A DNA stretch of 64,000 nucleotides, from contig OZ237775.1 of NCBI GenBank assembly GCA_965178125.1, forward strand, positions 434,001 to 498,000, written 5' to 3'. Positions 60,353 through 64,000 of the stretch are shown here, piece after piece. Both the position numbers and the translations under genes were made by a program. The notes beneath the pieces were generated by a model. It was not told the DNA's origin and did no database searches. It saw only the letters and a program-made list of their open reading frames with translations. This stretch comes from Bilabrum cf. latius. Lineage: Eukaryota; Bigyra: Bicosoecida; Bigyra; Bicosoecida. Positions within the stretch are counted from its first letter, which is position 1, and each line of letters begins with the position of its first letter.

Positions 60353-63300
60353 ATGGACGGGCTGCAACTGCATAATTGTTTGCTTCCCATGGAAGATGAC
60401 ATGGAAGATAGAATCAACGATATTGTTTACAATGATGAGATGTACCTGCGGTGGAAGCAACATACTCCAATAGTTTACGACACTCTTCTAAACTCCCGGA
60501 TAGAATGGGGCACGCTGTCCCTGGCCATGGGAGACGCTCGGCAGGTAGCAACGACCGTTGCGCTGCGTCGGCACCTGCTGGAAGGTGATCACTCACACCG
60601 AACTAAGGCTGTAAGTAATGCTGTTGGTCGCTTGGGTGCCCGGGAGGCCAAAGACCTGGCGGCTGGTACGTACCGCAGGAGGGTATACTTTGCACCAAGA
60701 ACCGGTGAGTCAAAGCAGCTTGCGCCTCGAGACATGGCATGAATTGTTGAATGATTATTGGGTTTTCAGATGCTTCCCAATTTACCGATCGCAGACGCGG
60801 AGTATAGTGCGGATTCAAATTGCTGGGATTCTGGCGAGCCGTCTCTACTAGTGCAAGGCGAGCTCAGCATCTCCAGGAGACATCGTACCAATCGCCGTGG
60901 GATTTCAAGGTTTTCCGAATCCAGCTCTTCCTCTCGTCTCTCCATTTCTCGAGAGATCGTGCACCCGGGAGAGGTGAACAGGGTTCGGTGAGACGCTCGC
61001 GTTGCACTTCCGATCGGCATACCCTAGAGCGAATCGACCCCTGTCAGCGCGCTACGTTTCTGCGCGACTGCGACGCTTGCGAGATTTGCGCGTCGCCCGT
61101 GCATCCAACCGCCTGCTCCGATCACCCGTTCCTGCCCCGCCCCTCCACCCGCAGCACTTTCGCCTCCGCTGACCACCTGGTGGTCACGCACACGGATTCG
61201 CCCGACCTGTTCGTATGGAACACTGCCAGAGACAGGGCTTAGGGAACATGGAGGGCGCGCGCCGATGGGTCCGGTTCCGCAATGCGCGGCGCCACTCCGA
61301 AGGGTCCCATCCCGTGCGCCGTGCCTGACGTGGTGCTGTCTGGTCACGCCGGAGAGGCGCAGTATGCGCTCGATCTGGCCCACGCTGGCGCCGCGAGGCG
61401 GCGAGCGGAACCAAGACCAGGAGTCGCTGCACCCAGTTCGTCGAGTTCTGAGTCAGCTGCAGGATTTTCAGCGTAGGTCCAGGCTCCGATGCTGCCATCC
61501 GGGATGTCGGCCCTCTCTGCCACCAGCAGCGAGATCGGATCAGGGATCGGATCAAATAGCGAGTCAGCCACCCCCACAGCCGCTGATCTGCCGGCTGCCT
61601 CCCCCACGCGCTGGGGAAGTTCCACAGGCACGGGCGCCGCGCCTCAGATGCGTGTGCTCTCTGGGGACGAGACGGGCCAGGTGTGTCTCTGGGATCTGGA
61701 CGATGCAAGGGGGGCGGCGAGGGACAGACTGGGGCTGGGGCTGGAGCCCGCAGGTGGCATGGGCCATGCGACGGAGGACACATAGCTTGGTGCTGAGGAT
61801 GCATTGCGTGGCGGTGCATTGCAGGGGTCCAATTTCTCGATGGGTTCCGCTGGGGTGTCGGGGCTGCGGCACGCCAAGGGCGGCTAGTCACACATGCGCG
61901 CCTCCGGTGTGACGAGTGTGTCAGCTGCGCCCCGCCTGCCACCTGTATTCTCTGGGCAGGGTCACACCAAGGAGGTCGCCGCTGTGTGCTTCATGCCCGT
62001 ACCTTCCATGGCCATGGGGGAGGGCCATGGCCATGGCGGTGCGCTCTGTGGCGATGGGCCGGGGACGGGGCAGGGGCAGGGGCTGGGACTGGCCAGCATG
62101 GTCAGGGGCCCCGGCTTGGATGGCTGCAGCGATGACCCTGCACTGCAGGGGCTGGGTAAAGACGGGAGTGCGGACGACTCGCTGGCGATGGGGTGGTCAA
62201 AGTGGGAGTCGGACGGGATCCGATGGCGCTGCGACTCTGGCACGGATGGAAATCGAAACGAGGCTGTGGTTTGGGCCCATGGGGCAGAGGCTGCTTTACC
62301 CAAAGGATAGCACGGCATTGCTGGTGGTCTGAAGGGGCCGCAGTCCCCGGTTCCACTCCGCGTAATTGACGGATGGGATGGGGAGGATGCAGGCAGCGCC
62401 ATTGGGTGGAGCACTGTGCAGCACGATGCCTTTCTCGCCCGCGGCTATGGCAATGTGTTTGCCTCCGCGGGACTCGACGATACGCTGCACCTGTGGGATG
62501 CCAGGGCGAGCACTAAGCCGGTTGCAACTGCCGCGGGCGTGCACGGCGGTGAAGCCGTGGCGGTGGCCTGGTCGGCTCTGGACCCTGCCCTTGTAGCGAC
62601 GGGGGGTTCTGACGGCGCCGTGCGGTTGTTCGACGTGCGGTGCATGGGAGCACATGCCGGCGGGAGTGGCAGCGGTGGTGGGAACATTGGTGTGACGAGT
62701 GAGTGGGGCTTGGGTGCGATCCGGATGGCGGGCAAGCAGCCGCTGCTTGCGGAGCTGAGGTACCACTTGTCTGACGCACTCTGCGTGGAGTTTTCGTGCG
62801 CCGCTAGCGGCGTGCTGCTGTCAGCAGGAGCTGATGGCGTCGTGGTGCAATGGGACCTTGCGCAAGGGGATGCAGCGCGAGCTGCTGTGGTCGGTAGGGG
62901 CATGGCAACAGATGGGAATCGCATAGGTGTGGAGGACGAAGATCGGCTCGGGGCGGGCTGTGGCAGCGGTCGCGAAGACGGCACTTTTCCTGTAGGTTCC
63001 GCAGATGTGCAGCCCGGCATTGCACCGTCTGCTGGGGACAGGGAGACCTCCCGGCTGGCGGCAGCCCCGTCTTCATTCTCATCGTCATCGGCTCCAGTAC
63101 CGGCTCCAGCATCGGGGAAGGAAGCAGCAGCACTGCCAGTGTCATCAGCCAGCAGCGACCAAGCTGCAGAGCCGGAGATGGAGCCGCGGTGCCTGCTAGC
63201 TGGGGCTGCTAGGCACGCTGCTGTTCGTATCACGCTAGATGCGTGGCGCCAAGATCTCCCAAAGAAACCGAAGGTATAGGAAGGGGCTGTGGCAGTGCCG

Positions 63301-64000
63301 ACTCCTCCGGGTGGCGATGGGCCCGTCGAGCCAAGCCCTGCAGCCTAGGCTCAGTCTGCAAACCAAGCAGCGATGGATACAGATGGGGATTTGCCACCAA
63401 CCCGTAGCAGCTGGATCGGTGGCGGCACGGGTGTCCGGCTTGGCCGCGCAGCAGCTGGCGGGCCAGCCGAGGGCGTGAAAATCGAAAAGGTACAGAAGGG
63501 TAGCGGTGCAGATGATAGACGTGATGACGAGTGGGCCCACCCGGATCCCTGGCCCGCAAAGCTACCCGCAGAGGCACAGGTGGTGCACAGGGGCCACAGG
63601 TCCACCTCGCTGGTGGATCTGGTGCTGGCGCGAGATTCGGCCGACCCCTGGCTGGTGGCCACCATGTCAGATGACGGCAGCAATCCACGCATTCGGGGCG
63701 GTGCCACGCTGCAGCTGTGGAGGCCCAGTGACCTGGTGACTGGCCCCTCCAGAAGCCGCATCGCAGAGCTCGAGGCAAAGCTTGGGAGGGCTCGTGAGCG
63801 AGAAGCGGGGCGCTCTGGAAGCAACGGCCGCGGTGACCATGCAGCCCCGTCTGAATAGATGTAGGAGCCTAGCGCTGAGCAGTCGAAGGGTGTGGGCATG
63901 AGCAAGAGCACGGGGGGCAGCAAGGCCTCGCTGTGCTCCCTGTCTGGCAGCCAGACCAATCCGGCGTCGGCCAAGACAGGTAGGGCTGGTGTCGAATCCT
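60353..64000 (+). CDS. MSI1/RBBP4-type WD40 histone chaperone, 3' end cut by the window (UAG read as Gln)
   Basis: Exons 60353-60704, 60795-60987 and 61155 to the window end join in phase. About nine UAGs lie in exon 3. The N-terminus has the H4-binding helix of RBBP4/MSI1 (YNDEMYLRWKQHTPIVYDTLL, then IEWGTLSLA). Exon 2 ends HPGEVNRV, and after the splice TFASADHLVVTHTDSPDLFVWN aligns without gaps to the family block. WD repeats follow: SGHAGEAQYALDL, GQVCLWDL, GHTKEVAAVCF, DDTLHLWDAR, DGAVRLFDVR, ADGVVVQWDL and ATLQLWRP. Large Gly/Ser/Ala-rich inserts separate the blades, making it at least 1,100 aa against ~420 in animals. Such proteins bind histone H4 in CAF-1, PRC2, NuRD and HAT1 complexes. 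The start could also be the Met at 60389 (MEDDMED). Exon 1-2 boundaries are less sure than exon 2-3. Confidence 0.82.
60705..60794 (+). other. MSI1 intron 1 (about 90 bp; acceptor uncertain)
   Basis: It has a strong donor (GTGAGT) after APRT. The acceptor GATCGCAG at 60794 keeps the frame into DAEYSADS. An earlier, better-looking acceptor (TTTTCAG at 60769) does not keep the frame with this donor. Confidence 0.55.
60988..61154 (+). other. MSI1 intron 2 (167 bp)
   Basis: GTGAGA to CCCGCAG, phase 2. Splicing restores a gapless match to the conserved GEVNRARYMPQNP... block of RBBP4-family proteins, which fixes both ends. Confidence 0.85.

Noticed and set aside
629-63850. Reading the fragmented frames as many small genes or as pseudogenes
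   Set aside because: The breaks are only UAG, the frame never shifts, domains continue across breaks (for example kinase DFG-UAG-activation loop, and TIG domains split mid-strand), and the true ends are UGA or UAA.
629-63850. UAG as pyrrolysine or programmed readthrough
   Set aside because: Up to 22 UAGs in one gene at non-catalytic, often disordered positions, with no shared downstream context that I can see, do not fit rare recoding.

Overview
This window is nuclear DNA from a GC-rich protist. The evidence is GT-AG spliceosomal introns, an RNA polymerase II Rpb4 subunit, an MSI1/RBBP4 histone chaperone, a four-domain calcium-type channel, a claudin-like four-pass protein and secreted or membrane proteins thousands of residues long. 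I cannot place the lineage. The gene mix fits free-living algae or flagellates.

The main result is the genetic code. Under the standard code the long genes break into dozens of ORFs. Every in-frame break that I followed is UAG, about 85 in eight genes. The true ends of the nine-gene set are UGA (six genes) or UAA (two genes), with one gene running off the window; no gene ends in UAG. The frame continues exactly across each UAG, and paralogue alignments put UAG mostly opposite Gln or other polar residues. I read the code as UAG = Gln, with UAA and UGA as stops. All CDS entries below use that reading.

Layout: (1) 629-8098, minus: a fusion of a novel N-terminal region, a protein kinase, a SIR2-like NADase domain and a novel C-terminal region. 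(2) 8.4-9.2 kb: a decayed non-LTR retrotransposon tail. (3) 10.0-22.3 kb, minus, and 22.7-35.9 kb, plus: two head-to-head paralogues of about 4,100 and 4,350 aa with many IPT/TIG repeats, FN3, ephrin-receptor-like Cys repeats and a multi-pass C-terminus. They share nearly identical tracts that suggest gene conversion. (4) 36.5-38.1 kb: secreted clan GH-A glycoside hydrolase. (5) 38.6-40.3 kb: secreted purple acid phosphatase. (6) 41.3-42.0 kb, minus: claudin-family protein, divergent from (7) 42.5-58.6 kb, a 5.4-kaa four-domain EEEE voltage-gated calcium-type channel. (8) 59.5-60.3 kb, minus: three-exon RPB4, head-to-head with (9) MSI1/RBBP4 from 60.35 kb, cut by the window end.

The neighbours do not form one pathway. 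Suggestive pairings are the channel with the claudin-like protein (the claudin family includes animal Cav gamma subunits), the two TIG giants sharing one promoter region, and RPB4/MSI1 sharing a very short one. Giant genes are almost intronless, while the small conserved nuclear genes carry short introns.
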